Source of the DNA: Candidatus Butyricimonas faecavium
Lineage (GTDB): Bacteria; Bacteroidota; Bacteroidia; Bacteroidales; Marinifilaceae
Direction: 5' to 3'
DNA: 39,378 nucleotides
NCBI GenBank assembly: GCA_944321125.1
Contig: CALUKD010000032.1
Coordinates: 1-39,378 of the forward strand
The stretch's first letter is position 1, and each line of letters begins with the position of its first letter. The position numbers and the translations under genes were made by a program. The notes under the pieces are model-generated. The model saw only the letters and a program-made list of their open reading frames with translations, was not told where the DNA came from and searched no databases. Of the stretch, positions 7,345-17,333 are shown piece after piece.

Positions 7345-8511
7345 TTATTCTTTAAAAAAATTACTAAACCATCCACCAGATTTGGCCTTTTTCACCTCCC
7401 GACGTTCACACTGTAACAGTCCTAAAGCTGTAAAATACACCGGGACCTTCAAACTAGACTCCCGATCCGCCTTAACACTCATCACCTTTGCAAATCCGAC
7501 CGAATGTCCCGATAATTTTGACAACAACACTTCGATCCCAGCCACTTGACAACCACCTCCGGTCAACAAAATCCCATCATCTAAATCCTCGTAACAACCA
7601 CTTTCCTGCATTTGAAAAATAGCTCCTTCCAACAATTCCTCTAAACGGGATTGTTCTACATGTACCAAATCATGACTATCGATACAATATTTCGTATCGG
7701 GAATCATAATTTTCCGATTCTTGCATGATGCCCGTAAGGCCATACCGAACTCTTCCTTCAACTTGCGCGCCTTCTCCATGTCATTAATCGAAAATGCGGT
7801 ATTAATATCTCGATCTATCGAACCACATCCCAACGGCAATTCTTCATCAAAATAGACAAGCCCGTCTTGGAAGACCTGTACTTTGATACTATCCGCTCCC
7901 AGATCAAGCAAAGCAAAATTAAACATATCCGATCCTGCCGTAATTAAAGCCTTTTGTGCGGCCCCAGCCACCGAATAGAAATCTATCTTATCGATCCCTA
8001 GATTCGCAAACATATCCCTCAAATCTTTCAACTCACTACTCCTTGCCACGTACACGTGGTAATGAACATCCAATCGCTTCGCCGTAACCCCCACTGGGTT
8101 CACCTCGCTCTCCTTATCCACATAATAAGCGAATGGAACAACATCCACCACTTCTTCGTCACTAGCCCCCATCACGCTCCAACATTTCTTCTCTACCTCC
8201 TGTAAATCCCCTTGGTCTATACTTTTCGGACGAGAAAACTTAATATTCTCTCGGTCTTCAATCTGTTTCACCCACACCCCGCTTAAAGCGACATTCAAAG
8301 CGTCAATATGAACTTCATACTCACTCTTAAAACGATCCAACAAACGTTGGATACACGCTTTTGCTCGAAGTTTATCAACAATTTTGCCTCGTTTAACTCC
8401 TTGTGAGGCAACACTTATGATACCAACCAAACGACAATCTCTCCCGAACTTTTCTCCGAGAGCCATCACCATTTTTTCAGACCCCATATCCAAAGAAGCT
8501 ACAAACCCCAT
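7345..8511 (-). CDS. ftsA: Cell division protein FtsA
   Basis: This is an actin-family ATPase of 388 residues from the chosen ATG. The start at 8511 puts the phosphate-1 motif (ASLDMGSEK) at residue 5, as in FtsA, and leaves 13 bp after the ftsQ stop. An upstream in-frame TTG at 8556 would overlap ftsQ and is less likely. Visible elements are the 1C domain, phosphate-2 motif (LLDLGADSIKVQVF), adenosine motif (LLTGGGCQV) and a C-terminal amphipathic helix (SGGWFSNFFKE) that would anchor FtsZ filaments to the membrane. It is followed by two ftsZ genes, so it may tether either or both. Confidence 0.95.
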   Translation of the reverse strand: MGFVASLDMGSEKMVMALGEKFGRDCRLVGIISVASQGVKRGKIVDKLRAKACIQRLLDRFKSEYEVHIDALNVALSGVWVKQIEDRENIKFSRPKSIDQGDLQEVEKKCWSVMGASDEEVVDVVPFAYYVDKESEVNPVGVTAKRLDVHYHVYVARSSELKDLRDMFANLGIDKIDFYSVAGAAQKALITAGSDMFNFALLDLGADSIKVQVFQDGLVYFDEELPLGCGSIDRDINTAFSINDMEKARKLKEEFGMALRASCKNRKIMIPDTKYCIDSHDLVHVEQSRLEELLEGAIFQMQESGCYEDLDDGILLTGGGCQVAGIEVLLSKLSGHSVGFAKVMSVKADRESSLKVPVYFTALGLLQCERREVKKAKSGGWFSNFFKE

Positions 8512-8524
8512 AATATCCAATATT

Positions 8525-9250
8525 TTATTTTCTAACACAAACAACTTGGTTGTCAAACTTCAAATTGATCTCTCTATAACGATTCCACCCTTTCTTCATG
8601 ATACCATACTTCAAAAACAACATTAACTTCTCCAATCTCGCCTCACAATCATCAATTTTTCCCAATACAATCCGAAAATCCCCTACTTTAGGAATCATCA
8701 CAATATCCTCGTTCGACCTCACAACCAGTTGTTCGATGTACGCATCCCAAAATGGTTCATTCTTTAATTTCATCACAAAAGGCCCCAGTTTTTCGCAAGC
8801 GAATTTCTTATCTATAACACCAGTCGCCACAACAACCCTGGAAGTAAACTTAGAAGATAACGGCATCACCCTCCCGTCACAATCCACGTAATACCCCTCA
8901 CCTGTTAGTACTCTCAAAACAGGTTCACGTTGCTGGATATTTACATGAATATAACCGTCTAAACTGTAGTAAACCTGAGCCGATTTAATCATCGGATTCT
9001 TGACAAGCACCCTTTCCAAACTATCTTTATTCACCGTCAATATACTTTTGTCCATAATGTCTCCATATCCCTTCTTTATCGCCGTCATAACATCCTCCTC
9101 GTCGACAAACACGTTAACATCCGTATTTTTGACAGCAACCCGTACCCCCCTACATGTTACCTCCCCCGATTTTGTCGCCACAAAGGTAAGCACAATTATC
9201 AGGTATACAAGCAAAATGCAAGATAATATGTAAGGTAAAATGCGTTTCAT
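8525..9250 (-). CDS. ftsQ: Cell division protein FtsQ/DivIB
   Basis: The 241-residue protein has a short cytoplasmic N-terminus (MKRILPY), one membrane segment at about residues 8-27, then an extracytoplasmic region with a POTRA-like start (TCRGVRVAVKNT, DEEDVMTAIKKGYG) and an FtsQ beta domain (VNIQQREPVLRVLT, YYVDCDGRVMPLS). This topology and its place between murC and ftsA identify FtsQ, which links FtsL/FtsB-type proteins to the division machinery. Sequence conservation is weak in this family, so context carries much of the call. A 115-bp gap with a heptad-like array precedes it from murC. Confidence 0.92.
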   Translation of the reverse strand: MKRILPYILSCILLVYLIIVLTFVATKSGEVTCRGVRVAVKNTDVNVFVDEEDVMTAIKKGYGDIMDKSILTVNKDSLERVLVKNPMIKSAQVYYSLDGYIHVNIQQREPVLRVLTGEGYYVDCDGRVMPLSSKFTSRVVVATGVIDKKFACEKLGPFVMKLKNEPFWDAYIEQLVVRSNEDIVMIPKVGDFRIVLGKIDDCEARLEKLMLFLKYGIMKKGWNRYREINLKFDNQVVCVRK

Positions 9251-9269
9251 CTCTATTCCCAGCCCACAA

Positions 9270-9309
9270 ATTTAAAATTTCTAATTCAAATTCCTATCTC
9301 TGATCAATT
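9270..9309. repeat. Degenerate 7-bp-period array between murC and ftsQ
   Basis: ATTT/ATTC/ATCT/ATCA cores start at 9270, 9277, 9284, 9290, 9296 and 9303 (spacing 7,7,6,6,7). It lies about 20 bp upstream of the ftsQ ATG on the minus strand. Confidence 0.55.
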
Positions 9310-9365
9310 ACATCCAAATCTATAACCTGTAACTTACAGTATCACCATTTCATCCTATAATCCGG

Positions 9366-10733
9366 TCAACACCCCACTCCTCCAAACATCTCTGTAAAAA
9401 CTGGAATAAAACGATCAATATCTCCAGCTCCCACGGTCATAAAAATTCCCTCTTTCACATTCTCCTTCACGTATACCGGAAACTCTTCTTTTGTCACCCT
9501 CACGAATGGCACCTTTAGCCGATCTGCAATCAACCCTGACGTTACTCCCGGAATCGGTTGCTCTCGTGCCGGATAGATATCCAATAGAATCACCTGATCC
9601 GCAAGATTCAAACTCTTCGCAAACTCCGGGTAAAAATCATTTGTTCGTGAGTACAGATGAGGCTGGAAAGCTACCGTCAACTTCTTACCTGGCCACATCT
9701 CCCGAATGGAAGAGAGAGACGCCTCAATCTCCCGCGGATGATGAGCATAATCGTCAATGTAAATCAATCGATCATTCTTTACGTGTACGTCAAATCTTCG
9801 GGAAACACCTTTAAACAAAGGCAAAGCCACTCGAATTTCTTCCGGCGTCATTCCTACAGACAAAGCCACCGTGATAGCAGCCGTCGCATTCTCCACATTC
9901 ACCCGCCCCGGGAAACACATTCTCAAATCTTTTATTTCTACATCTTTCCCTATATAATCAAACAAATAGCTCCCGTTATCCACTCGTAACCGATCGGCGT
10001 AATAATCCGTTTTTTCCTCGGCAGCATAATATCCGGTAATCACTCTTTTTTTCAACTTCAAACCTTTACGTAAAAACAATTCACCTCTCGTCTGCAAGGC
10101 AAACTCCTCAAAAGCCTCGATCAAATGCTCACGTGTCCCGTATATATCCAAATGATCCGCATCCATAGCCGTGATTACTGCTATTTCCGGATGTAAATGC
10201 AAAAAAGAACGATCATACTCATCCGCCTCAATCACCACGTAATCCGAATTCTTATCAATCAACAAATTCGTACCGAAATTAGAGGAAATTCCACCTAAGA
10301 AAGCACTACATCCCACGTGCGAACGATTCAACAGAAAAGCCAGCATTGTCGTAGTAGTCGTCTTCCCGTGTGTTCCCGCTACACAAAGTGCTTTTTTACT
10401 ACGGGATAAAAAACCTAATACCTCAGCCCGCTTATGCAAAGCATACCCGTTAGTCCGAAAAAAACTAAGAATACGGTTTTCCTGCGGTACCGCCGGAGTA
10501 TATACTACCAACGTATGCTCCCTATCTCGAAAAACCTCTCGAATACTCTTCACGTCATCCTCATAAGTAATCTCAAATCTTTCCTCGTCTGTCATTTTTC
10601 GTGTCAACGGTGATGACATCCGGTCATATCCTGCCACCTCGTAACCCATTACTTTAAAATAACGAGCCAACGCACTCATTCCAATTCCCCCTATGCCCAC
10701 AAAATACACCGCCTTTATATTCTTAATCTCCAT
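9366..10733 (-). CDS. murC: UDP-N-acetylmuramate--L-alanine ligase
   Basis: The 455-residue Mur ligase opens with a Rossmann-like GIGGIGMSALARYF segment (residues 13-26) that binds UDP-MurNAc. The ATP-binding loop GTHGKTTT is at 120-127, followed by an EADEYDRSF segment characteristic of MurC and a late DDYAHHPREI motif. It adds L-alanine to UDP-N-acetylmuramic acid, the first stem-peptide step, in the cytoplasm. The adjacent murG and murD support a wall-precursor role. The 67-bp gap to murG is almost wholly a heptad array. Confidence 0.97.
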   Translation of the reverse strand: MEIKNIKAVYFVGIGGIGMSALARYFKVMGYEVAGYDRMSSPLTRKMTDEERFEITYEDDVKSIREVFRDREHTLVVYTPAVPQENRILSFFRTNGYALHKRAEVLGFLSRSKKALCVAGTHGKTTTTTMLAFLLNRSHVGCSAFLGGISSNFGTNLLIDKNSDYVVIEADEYDRSFLHLHPEIAVITAMDADHLDIYGTREHLIEAFEEFALQTRGELFLRKGLKLKKRVITGYYAAEEKTDYYADRLRVDNGSYLFDYIGKDVEIKDLRMCFPGRVNVENATAAITVALSVGMTPEEIRVALPLFKGVSRRFDVHVKNDRLIYIDDYAHHPREIEASLSSIREMWPGKKLTVAFQPHLYSRTNDFYPEFAKSLNLADQVILLDIYPAREQPIPGVTSGLIADRLKVPFVRVTKEEFPVYVKENVKEGIFMTVGAGDIDRFIPVFTEMFGGVGC

Positions 10734-10740
10734 ACAATAA

Positions 10741-10808
10741 ATTTAAAATTCTAAATTCAAAATGGCAAACCATTCAATTCTAAATTCCACATGCTACATT
10801 TTAAATTA
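10741..10808. repeat. Degenerate 7-bp-period array filling the murG-murC gap
   Basis: ATTT, ATTC, ATTC and ATGG start at 10741, 10748, 10755 and 10762. A second phase gives ATTC, ATTC, ATGC, ATTT and ATTA at 10777, 10784, 10791, 10798 and 10805. All intervals within each phase are exactly 7 bp. This is the cleanest array in the window and runs into the murG stop region. Confidence 0.8.
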
Positions 10809-11895
10809 TTTTCAAAATTTCCCCTGCAATTATCTCATCCGAATCCTTCATAGCCAGTGTCAAAATATGCTCGGATAAACTATTCCGTTCCCCGTCATCC
10901 TGCAACAGACGTTCTATCACCTCTCCCAAATGCTCCACGACCTCGGCATCTTTCACCATTACAGCAGCTTGTTTATCCACTAGTGCCATGGCATTCTTCG
11001 TTTGATGATCTTCTGCCACGTTAGGAGAGGGTACTAACACCACAGCTTTCCCCAACAGACACAACTCCGAAATCGTACCCGCACCTGCTCTTGCCACCAC
11101 CAAATCAGCACAAGCATATGCCAAATCCATCCGTTTCAAAAACGGCATAAACTTCACGTTTCCCGGCACATGTCCCTTCAACTGCACCTCTAGTTCCTCG
11201 TAATAATAACTCCCGCATTGCCAGATCACCTGCACGTCTTTCCACCCCGCAATCTTTTCTAACCACCTTACCATAGCTTTATTAATCGACCCGGCCCCTA
11301 AACTACCTCCGGTAACCAGTACAGTCTTCTTATTCGCGTCTAACCTGTAGAAAGCAATTCCTTCCGCCCGTTCATTCATAGCATTCAACAAATCTTTCCG
11401 TACGGGATTCCCTGTAAATATAATCTTTTCCTTCGGAAAAAAACGTTCCATCCCTTCGTAAGCCACACAAATCTTGACAGCCTTCTTCGCCAACAATTTA
11501 TTAGTCACTCCGGCATAAGAATTTTGCTCCTGTAACACCAACGGAATACCCGCATTCGTGGCCACCTTTCCAATCGGTCCGCTAGCATATCCCCCGACAC
11601 CAACCACTACATCCGGCTTGAACTCCCGCACCACTCGTTTGGCCTTCTTCAAACTCCGCCACAAATTCCACAGCACCTTCAGATTATTTAACGTCAACTT
11701 ACGTTGTAAGCCTCTCACCGGTAATCCCACAATCTTATACCCGGCCTCCGGCACCTTCTCCATCTCCATCTTCCCCTCTGCCCCCACGAACAGAATCTCT
11801 ATATCCTTATTCAACCGTTTCAGCGCATTCGCGATAGAAAGGGCAGGAAATATATGTCCTCCCGTTCCGCCTCCACTAATAATAACTTTTTTCAT
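10801..11895 (-). CDS. murG: UDP-N-acetylglucosamine--MurNAc-pentapeptide transferase MurG
   Basis: This GT-B glycosyltransferase of 364 residues shows the N-terminal GGGTGGHIFPALSIA motif (residues 8-22) and the second G-loop region (LVTGGSLGAGSIN). The donor-binding stretch (ADLVVARAGAGTISELCLLG, then PSPNVAEDHQTKNA) is characteristic of MurG. It transfers GlcNAc from UDP-GlcNAc to lipid I, making lipid II at the inner face of the cytoplasmic membrane. It follows ftsW by 19 bp on the same strand. Confidence 0.97.
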   Translation of the reverse strand: MKKVIISGGGTGGHIFPALSIANALKRLNKDIEILFVGAEGKMEMEKVPEAGYKIVGLPVRGLQRKLTLNNLKVLWNLWRSLKKAKRVVREFKPDVVVGVGGYASGPIGKVATNAGIPLVLQEQNSYAGVTNKLLAKKAVKICVAYEGMERFFPKEKIIFTGNPVRKDLLNAMNERAEGIAFYRLDANKKTVLVTGGSLGAGSINKAMVRWLEKIAGWKDVQVIWQCGSYYYEELEVQLKGHVPGNVKFMPFLKRMDLAYACADLVVARAGAGTISELCLLGKAVVLVPSPNVAEDHQTKNAMALVDKQAAVMVKDAEVVEHLGEVIERLLQDDGERNSLSEHILTLAMKDSDEIIAGEILKII

Positions 11896-11914
11896 ATCTC
11901 AAATATCTTCATGT

Positions 11915-13141
11915 TCAATTTTCCTCATTCTCTTCTTCCTCGTTTATACCTTGAGCCGCCATCTTTAGTTTCTCCTTCTCTTCCCGTTCTCCCTCTTCCG
12001 AGAAAGTATGACTGACACTCAAAATCATCCCGAAAGATGCACTTGTGAACAATAGGGAAGTACCTCCCATACTCACTAGCGGTAATGGCTGTCCGGTCAC
12101 GGGAAAAAGTCCGACACAAACCCCCATATTAACCAGTGCTTGAAACACGATACATAGTCCTAATCCAGCCACCAGAATCGCTGGAAACATCCTTGTACAA
12201 CGTCGCACAATCACCCCCACCCGGTATAAAATAATCAAGTAAAGTAACATCACGATCCCGGCACCTATCAGCCCGTACTCCTCGACAATGATAGCAAATA
12301 TAAAATCCGAATACGGGTGAGGCAAGAAATTCCGCTGCACACTATTTCCCGGTCCCAAGCCCATCAATCCCCCCTTTGCCACGGCAATCTTCGCCTGATC
12401 CGACTGGTACGAATCGTCACTATCCGTCTCGCTCGGATTCACGAAATGTTCGATACGGCTCTTCACCGTCAATAAACGTCCCGCTGACTTCAAATGTTTT
12501 TCCGGAACGACAAAAACAACCGCCAACATCAGAATCATCAATCCCACAATTACCCCAATCAACTTCACGTAAGTTTTCCAATATAAACGACCGACAAACA
12601 GCATTACTAGACAAACCCCGCCCAACAATACCGATGTCGAGAAATTTTCCATAAAAATCAAGAACAGCACCGGTACCACCAACGTCATCCGCCACAACAC
12701 ATTATTGCTACAACATTTCTCCGTCTGTTCAAAAGCAATTGCACGGGCACAGTACATAATAATCCCCAACTTTGCCATTTCCGAAGGTTGGAACGTAAAC
12801 CCGATTCCTGGAATTGTCACCCAACGCCCCGCATCATTCAACGTTGTCCCCGCAAACTTTGCCCACAGCAGAAATATCAACGACATTCCTAGCACGATCT
12901 TGGCAAATGAAAGGAAATACTTGTAGTGGAACGACTGTAACGTCAGAATTACCACCATACACCCGAACATCAAGAATAACTGTTTAATCAAATAATAACT
13001 GGTATTCCCTCCACGCACACGAAACGCCAGACTCCCTGTTGATGAATACACCACGATTAACGAAGCCAGCATCAACCCGATAACCACGTACCACAACGTC
13101 CGGTCCCCCTTAAATACCACTTTATTCTTTAGATTTAACAT
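11915..13141 (-). CDS. ftsW: Peptidoglycan glycosyltransferase FtsW (SEDS family)
   Basis: The 408-residue polytopic membrane protein has about ten hydrophobic segments. SEDS landmarks include WVTIPGIGFTFQPSEMAKLG in the first half, and AKGGLMGLGPGNSVQRNFLP followed by HPYSDFIFAIIVEEYGLIGA in the second. A late PLPLVSMGGTSLLF motif is present. SEDS proteins polymerise lipid II into glycan strands with a cognate class B PBP; here that partner is likely the FtsI at 17455-19572. The C-terminal 30 residues are strongly acidic/basic and Glu-rich. Position between murD and murG is standard for dcw clusters. Confidence 0.96.
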   Translation of the reverse strand: MLNLKNKVVFKGDRTLWYVVIGLMLASLIVVYSSTGSLAFRVRGGNTSYYLIKQLFLMFGCMVVILTLQSFHYKYFLSFAKIVLGMSLIFLLWAKFAGTTLNDAGRWVTIPGIGFTFQPSEMAKLGIIMYCARAIAFEQTEKCCSNNVLWRMTLVVPVLFLIFMENFSTSVLLGGVCLVMLFVGRLYWKTYVKLIGVIVGLMILMLAVVFVVPEKHLKSAGRLLTVKSRIEHFVNPSETDSDDSYQSDQAKIAVAKGGLMGLGPGNSVQRNFLPHPYSDFIFAIIVEEYGLIGAGIVMLLYLIILYRVGVIVRRCTRMFPAILVAGLGLCIVFQALVNMGVCVGLFPVTGQPLPLVSMGGTSLLFTSASFGMILSVSHTFSEEGEREEKEKLKMAAQGINEEEENEEN

Positions 13142-13145
13142 ACTA

Positions 13146-13185
13146 ATTTTGATTTAAAATTTCAGATCTTAGATTAAAATTCCTT
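13146..13185. repeat. Degenerate 7-bp-period array between murD and ftsW
   Basis: ATTT/ATCT/ATTA/ATTC cores start at 13146, 13152, 13159, 13166, 13173 and 13179 (spacing 6,7,7,7,6). It begins 5 bp upstream of the ftsW start on the minus strand. Confidence 0.65.
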
Positions 13186-13215
13186 CCCGGCTTTGCCATA
13201 CACCCTTAATCCATT

Positions 13216-14562
13216 TTAGTGTACTCTTAATTTTAAGCTTTTCACTTTCTCCTTAAACATCTCTCCTCTATTCTCATAATTTTTAAACAAATCAAAACTG
13301 GCACAACAAGGAGAAAGCAACACCACATCTCCCTTTTCTGCCCGGCAATAAGCTACCTCCATAGTCTCATCAAGACTATGAGTATCCACCACCTCACAGA
13401 TCGGTGAAAAAGCCTTGATCAGCTTTTCATTATCCATTCCCATACAAATCAATAATTTCACCTTCTCCTTCACCAAATCAAACAATACACTATAATCATT
13501 TCCTTTATCCGTTCCCCCGGCAATCCATACCACCGGAGCATGCATGCTATCCAAGGCATACCAAGCCGAATCCACGTTTGTTGCTTTTGAATCATTAATA
13601 TAAGTAACACCGTTCACCACGTCTACTGTTTCCAAACGATGCTCTACCTGCGGAAAAGTTGTCAGTCCCATTCTCAAATCCTCGTCACTCACCCCGGCCT
13701 TCAATGCCGCCAATATTGCCGCCATAGCATTATACACGTTATGTCGTCCCTGAATCGTGATCTCCTGTTTGGCAATCCGAAACTCCCGATCGCCCAAATG
13801 AGCCACCACCGTGTCACCGTCCATGTTAGCGTTCACCCCTGCGCAATTCGTGTAAGTAAACCCGACTGCCTTCGGCACAATATCTCCTCGTTCCACTCTC
13901 TCCCGCACCATCTCACAGTCATAACCATATATAAACAAATCCTCTTTCCGCATATTATTCAATATCCGGAACTTCGAATTCGCATAATTCTCAAATTTAT
14001 AATCATACCGATCCAAATGATCCGGTGTAATATTTGTCAATATTGCCGTGTCACAACGAAACTGGAACATCCCGTCCAACTGAAAACTCGACAATTCCAC
14101 CACGTAAACTTGGTGCAAACTATCAGCTACCTGGGCCGCCAGACTATTTCCCACGTTTCCAGCCAATCCTACGTCATAACCAGCTTTCTCCAATATATGA
14201 TACAATAACAATGTCGTTGTCGTCTTCCCGTTACTTCCCGTAATACAATACATCTTCGCATCTGTATATCGTCCCGCAAACTCGATCTCGGAAATTACCT
14301 CGATCCCCTTCTCCCTCAACCCCATAACCATCGGCAACTTATCCGGAATCCCCGGACTCTTCACCACCAAATCTGCGGTGAAAATACGTTCTTCCGTATG
14401 TTGCCCTTCTTCATACTCCACTCCCAATTCTTCCAACGCTCGTTTATACTTGTCCGACAACTTTCCCTTATCCGACAAAAAAACTTCGAACCCTAATTTC
14501 TTTCCTAACTTGGCAGCTCCCACTCCACTTTCTCCTCCTCCTAAAATAACTAAACGTTTCAT
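13216..14562 (-). CDS. murD: UDP-N-acetylmuramoylalanine--D-glutamate ligase
   Basis: The start is set at the ATG giving MKRLVILGGGESGVG, the canonical MurD N-terminus. A longer in-frame extension begins with TTG inside mraY and is rejected. The protein is 448 residues. The N-terminal G-loop binds UDP-MurNAc-L-Ala and the ATP loop is GSNGKTTTT; ITPDHLDRY and EHRLETVDVVNGVTYIND are Mur ligase central- and C-terminal-domain motifs. It adds D-glutamate to UDP-MurNAc-L-Ala. It starts 23 bp after mraY, with three heptads (14564, 14571, 14578) squeezed into that gap. Confidence 0.96.
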   Translation of the reverse strand: MKRLVILGGGESGVGAAKLGKKLGFEVFLSDKGKLSDKYKRALEELGVEYEEGQHTEERIFTADLVVKSPGIPDKLPMVMGLREKGIEVISEIEFAGRYTDAKMYCITGSNGKTTTTLLLYHILEKAGYDVGLAGNVGNSLAAQVADSLHQVYVVELSSFQLDGMFQFRCDTAILTNITPDHLDRYDYKFENYANSKFRILNNMRKEDLFIYGYDCEMVRERVERGDIVPKAVGFTYTNCAGVNANMDGDTVVAHLGDREFRIAKQEITIQGRHNVYNAMAAILAALKAGVSDEDLRMGLTTFPQVEHRLETVDVVNGVTYINDSKATNVDSAWYALDSMHAPVVWIAGGTDKGNDYSVLFDLVKEKVKLLICMGMDNEKLIKAFSPICEVVDTHSLDETMEVAYCRAEKGDVVLLSPCCASFDLFKNYENRGEMFKEKVKSLKLRVH

Positions 14563-14563
14563 C

Positions 14564-14584
14564 ATTTTAGATTTTAAATTTCTT
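14564..14584. repeat. Short 7-bp-period array between mraY and murD
   Basis: ATTT cores start at 14564, 14571 and 14578, exactly 7 bp apart, filling the mraY-murD gap next to the murD start codon. Confidence 0.5.
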
Positions 14585-14585
14585 T

Positions 14586-15836
14586 TTATCGTATCTTCAA
14601 CGTCACAATCGTTAACACCGCCAGCGCAATCCCTACAATCCAAAAGCGTGTCACAATCTTTGGTTCCGGAATCCCCTTCTTCTGGAAATGGTGATGCAAC
14701 GGGGACATCAAGAATATCCGTCGTCCTTCTCCGAACTTCTTCTTTGTATACTTAAAATAACTAACTTGCATCATTACCGACAAATTCTCCACAAGGAAAA
14801 TACCACATAAGATCGGGATCAACAGCTCCTTATGAATCATAATAGCAAACACGGCAATAATTCCTCCTAATGACAAACTCCCAGTATCACCCATAAACAC
14901 TTGAGCTGGAAACGAATTATACCACAGGAAACCAATTGTTGCTCCGATAAACGCAGCAATAAACACCACTAGCTCTCCCGAATGCGGAATATACATGATA
15001 TTCAAATAATCCGCGTACACCATATTACCCGACACATAGGCAAGAATACCCAGTGTCGCCCCCACAATAGCCGAAGTTCCTGTTGCCAACCCGTCCAATC
15101 CGTCTGTCAGATTCGCCCCGTTCGACACTGCCGTAACAATTATTATAGTAATAATAATAAACACAATCCAACCTATTTCCTCTGCATAGTCCCCGAAAAG
15201 AGTCCCGAACCATGCGTAATCAAATTCGTTATTTTTGAAAAAAGGGATTGTTGTCTTAGTTGATTTAATATCTTTTGTCAAAACCGTCTGGCTATTCTCG
15301 GACACGAATCCCTCGTCCACCGTACTAGTCACCACTCCAACCTCCGAAATGGAAACCTTCTCTCGGATCAACACATCATCACTCACGTAAAGTGTCACCC
15401 CTACGATCAACCCCAACCCTACTTGTCCTATCACCTTGAAACGTCCTTTCAAACCCTCCTTATGCCTCCGGAACACCTTGATATAATCATCCAAAAAACC
15501 GATCAGCCCTAACCAAATCGTCGAAACAATCATCAACTGAATATACACATTATCCAACCGGGCAAACAAAATCACCGGTACCAGAATCGCCAACAAGATA
15601 ATCACTCCCCCCATTGTCGGTGTCCCCTTTTTTTGCATTTGTCCTTCCAGTCCTAGGTCTCGAATTTCCTCACCGACCTGTTGTTTCTGCAAAATACGTA
15701 TAATACGCTTTCCCATCACAGTAGCAATCAACAACGACAAAATCACCGCACAAGCCGACCGGAACGTGATATATTGAAACATTCCTGCTCCCGGGAAATC
15801 AAACTGTTCTAAATAATCAAAAATATGATAAAACAT
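14586..15836 (-). CDS. mraY: Phospho-N-acetylmuramoyl-pentapeptide-transferase MraY
   Basis: The 416-residue polytopic membrane enzyme carries the MraY hallmarks: GTPTMGGV (71-78), FLDDYIK with the Asp pair (114-120), [10 protein letters not shown] (242-251) and the late [15 protein letters not shown] loop. It transfers phospho-MurNAc-pentapeptide to undecaprenyl phosphate, forming lipid I. It is longer than the roughly 360-residue E. coli enzyme because of an insertion at about residues 152-210 between membrane segments. I recall such insertions from Bacteroidota MraY. It lies 3 bp after murE, so the two are almost certainly co-translated. Confidence 0.97.
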   Translation of the reverse strand: MFYHIFDYLEQFDFPGAGMFQYITFRSACAVILSLLIATVMGKRIIRILQKQQVGEEIRDLGLEGQMQKKGTPTMGGVIILLAILVPVILFARLDNVYIQLMIVSTIWLGLIGFLDDYIKVFRRHKEGLKGRFKVIGQVGLGLIVGVTLYVSDDVLIREKVSISEVGVVTSTVDEGFVSENSQTVLTKDIKSTKTTIPFFKNNEFDYAWFGTLFGDYAEEIGWIVFIIITIIIVTAVSNGANLTDGLDGLATGTSAIVGATLGILAYVSGNMVYADYLNIMYIPHSGELVVFIAAFIGATIGFLWYNSFPAQVFMGDTGSLSLGGIIAVFAIMIHKELLIPILCGIFLVENLSVMMQVSYFKYTKKKFGEGRRIFLMSPLHHHFQKKGIPEPKIVTRFWIVGIALAVLTIVTLKIR

Positions 15837-15839
15837 GAC

Positions 15840-17288
15840 CTACAACTTAAATATTTCCTTAATAACCTCTTTATCATCAAAATGATGTTTCACTCCCTTT
15901 ATCTCCTGATAATCCTCGTGTCCCTTCCCGGCCACCAGTACTATGTCCCCCTTTTTCGCCAGCATCAACGCTGTACGAATTGCCTCCTTACGGTCGGTAA
16001 TTGCCAACACTCGATTTACAGCCTCGTTCGGCACCCCGGCACGCATGTCCTCTATAATTGCAATAGGTTCTTCACTTCGCGGGTTATCGGACGTCAAAAT
16101 CACCCGGTCACTCAGTCGACAAGCAACCTCCGCCATCTCTGGCCGTTTCGTCCGGTCCCGATCCCCCCCGGCACCAACTACCGTGATCACCATCCCCTCT
16201 TTCTTCAACTCCTTAATCGTCAACAACACATTCTCCAATGCATCTGGCGTGTGTGCGTAATCCACGATAGCCATCACCCCTTCGTTCGACAAAATCGTCT
16301 CAAAACGCCCGGACACCGGCACCAGCATACTCATCACGGGCAACAATTCCTCTTTCTCGAAATTCAACAACCTTGCACTAGCATAAACCGCCAATAAATT
16401 ATAAGCATTAAAGTCTCCTACAAACCTAGTCCACACTTCACTACCATCCAACAACAGTAACGTTCCATCCAGATGCCGTTCCAACGTCTTGCAATTAAAA
16501 TCTGCCATCCGCTTGCAAGAATAAGTATATTTACGGGCCACAGTGTTCTGCAACATCACCCTCCCATTCTTATCATCCCCGTTCGTCAAAGCGAAAGCTT
16601 TCTTCGGCAGACGGTCAAAAAACGCTTTCTTTGCTTCTATATATGCTTTAAAAGTCTTATGATAATCCAAATGATCGTGTGTAATATTCGAGAAAATCGC
16701 CCCGTCAAAATCCAACCCGCTAATCCGCCTTTGGTCAATGGCATGCGAACTCACCTCCATAAAACAATACTCACATCCGGCATCCACCATTCGCCTCATC
16801 AATTCATTAATCTCCATCGCATCCGGTGTTGTGTGAGTAGCGTGTACCCTCTCATCCCCGATATAATTACACACTGTAGACAAAAGTCCCGCTTTCTTTC
16901 CTAATAAACGTACCAACTCGTACAACAGTGTCGCCGTCGTTGTCTTGCCGTTCGTCCCAGTCACCCCAACTACCTTCATCTGGCGTGAAGGATTCCCGTA
17001 AAAATTAGAAGCCATCACCCCCAACGCCTCCGAAGAATTATCCGTCTTCACGTAAACTACCCCGACTTTTAACTCTTCTGGCACTTCCTCACAGACAACA
17101 GCCACGGCCCCCGCCATCACAGCTTTCCCGATATACCCATGCCCATCCGTACTTACTCCTTTTTGGGCAACAAACAAATCTCCCTCTCCGACCTTTCTCG
17201 AATCAAAGTGTATCATTTTAACCTCTATATCCGACCTCCCTTGCACTATCTCATAGGCAACCCCGTCTAACAGCTCTTTTAAATTCAT
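15840..17288 (-). CDS. murE: UDP-MurNAc-tripeptide synthetase MurE, meso-diaminopimelate type
   Basis: The 482-residue Mur ligase has the FDSRKVGEGDLFVA N-terminal motif, ATP loop GTNGKTTT (111-118), a THTTPDAMEI segment and GRFE (327-330). The DNPR motif at 401-404 within SDNPRSEEP binds meso-diaminopimelate in MurE enzymes, so I infer a mDAP-type peptidoglycan rather than L-lysine. The enzyme extends UDP-MurNAc-dipeptide. murF, which would follow in the pathway, is not in the window. A 166-bp gap with a palindromic element separates it from ftsI. Confidence 0.96.
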   Translation of the reverse strand: MNLKELLDGVAYEIVQGRSDIEVKMIHFDSRKVGEGDLFVAQKGVSTDGHGYIGKAVMAGAVAVVCEEVPEELKVGVVYVKTDNSSEALGVMASNFYGNPSRQMKVVGVTGTNGKTTTATLLYELVRLLGKKAGLLSTVCNYIGDERVHATHTTPDAMEINELMRRMVDAGCEYCFMEVSSHAIDQRRISGLDFDGAIFSNITHDHLDYHKTFKAYIEAKKAFFDRLPKKAFALTNGDDKNGRVMLQNTVARKYTYSCKRMADFNCKTLERHLDGTLLLLDGSEVWTRFVGDFNAYNLLAVYASARLLNFEKEELLPVMSMLVPVSGRFETILSNEGVMAIVDYAHTPDALENVLLTIKELKKEGMVITVVGAGGDRDRTKRPEMAEVACRLSDRVILTSDNPRSEEPIAIIEDMRAGVPNEAVNRVLAITDRKEAIRTALMLAKKGDIVLVAGKGHEDYQEIKGVKHHFDDKEVIKEIFKL

Positions 17289-17300
17289 CTCGACTTATTA

Positions 17301-17321
17301 ATTTTAAATTGTAGATTTTAA
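17301..17321. repeat. Short 7-bp-period array before murE
   Basis: ATTT, ATTG and ATTT start at 17301, 17308 and 17315, followed by an A at 17320-17321. It is 12 bp upstream of the murE start on the minus strand. Confidence 0.5.
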
Positions 17322-17333
17322 CTTCTCAACTAT

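Noticed and set aside
7345-8556. Longer ftsA starting at 8556
   Set aside because: It would use TTG, overlap ftsQ by 32 bp, and push the phosphate-1 motif too far from the N-terminus.
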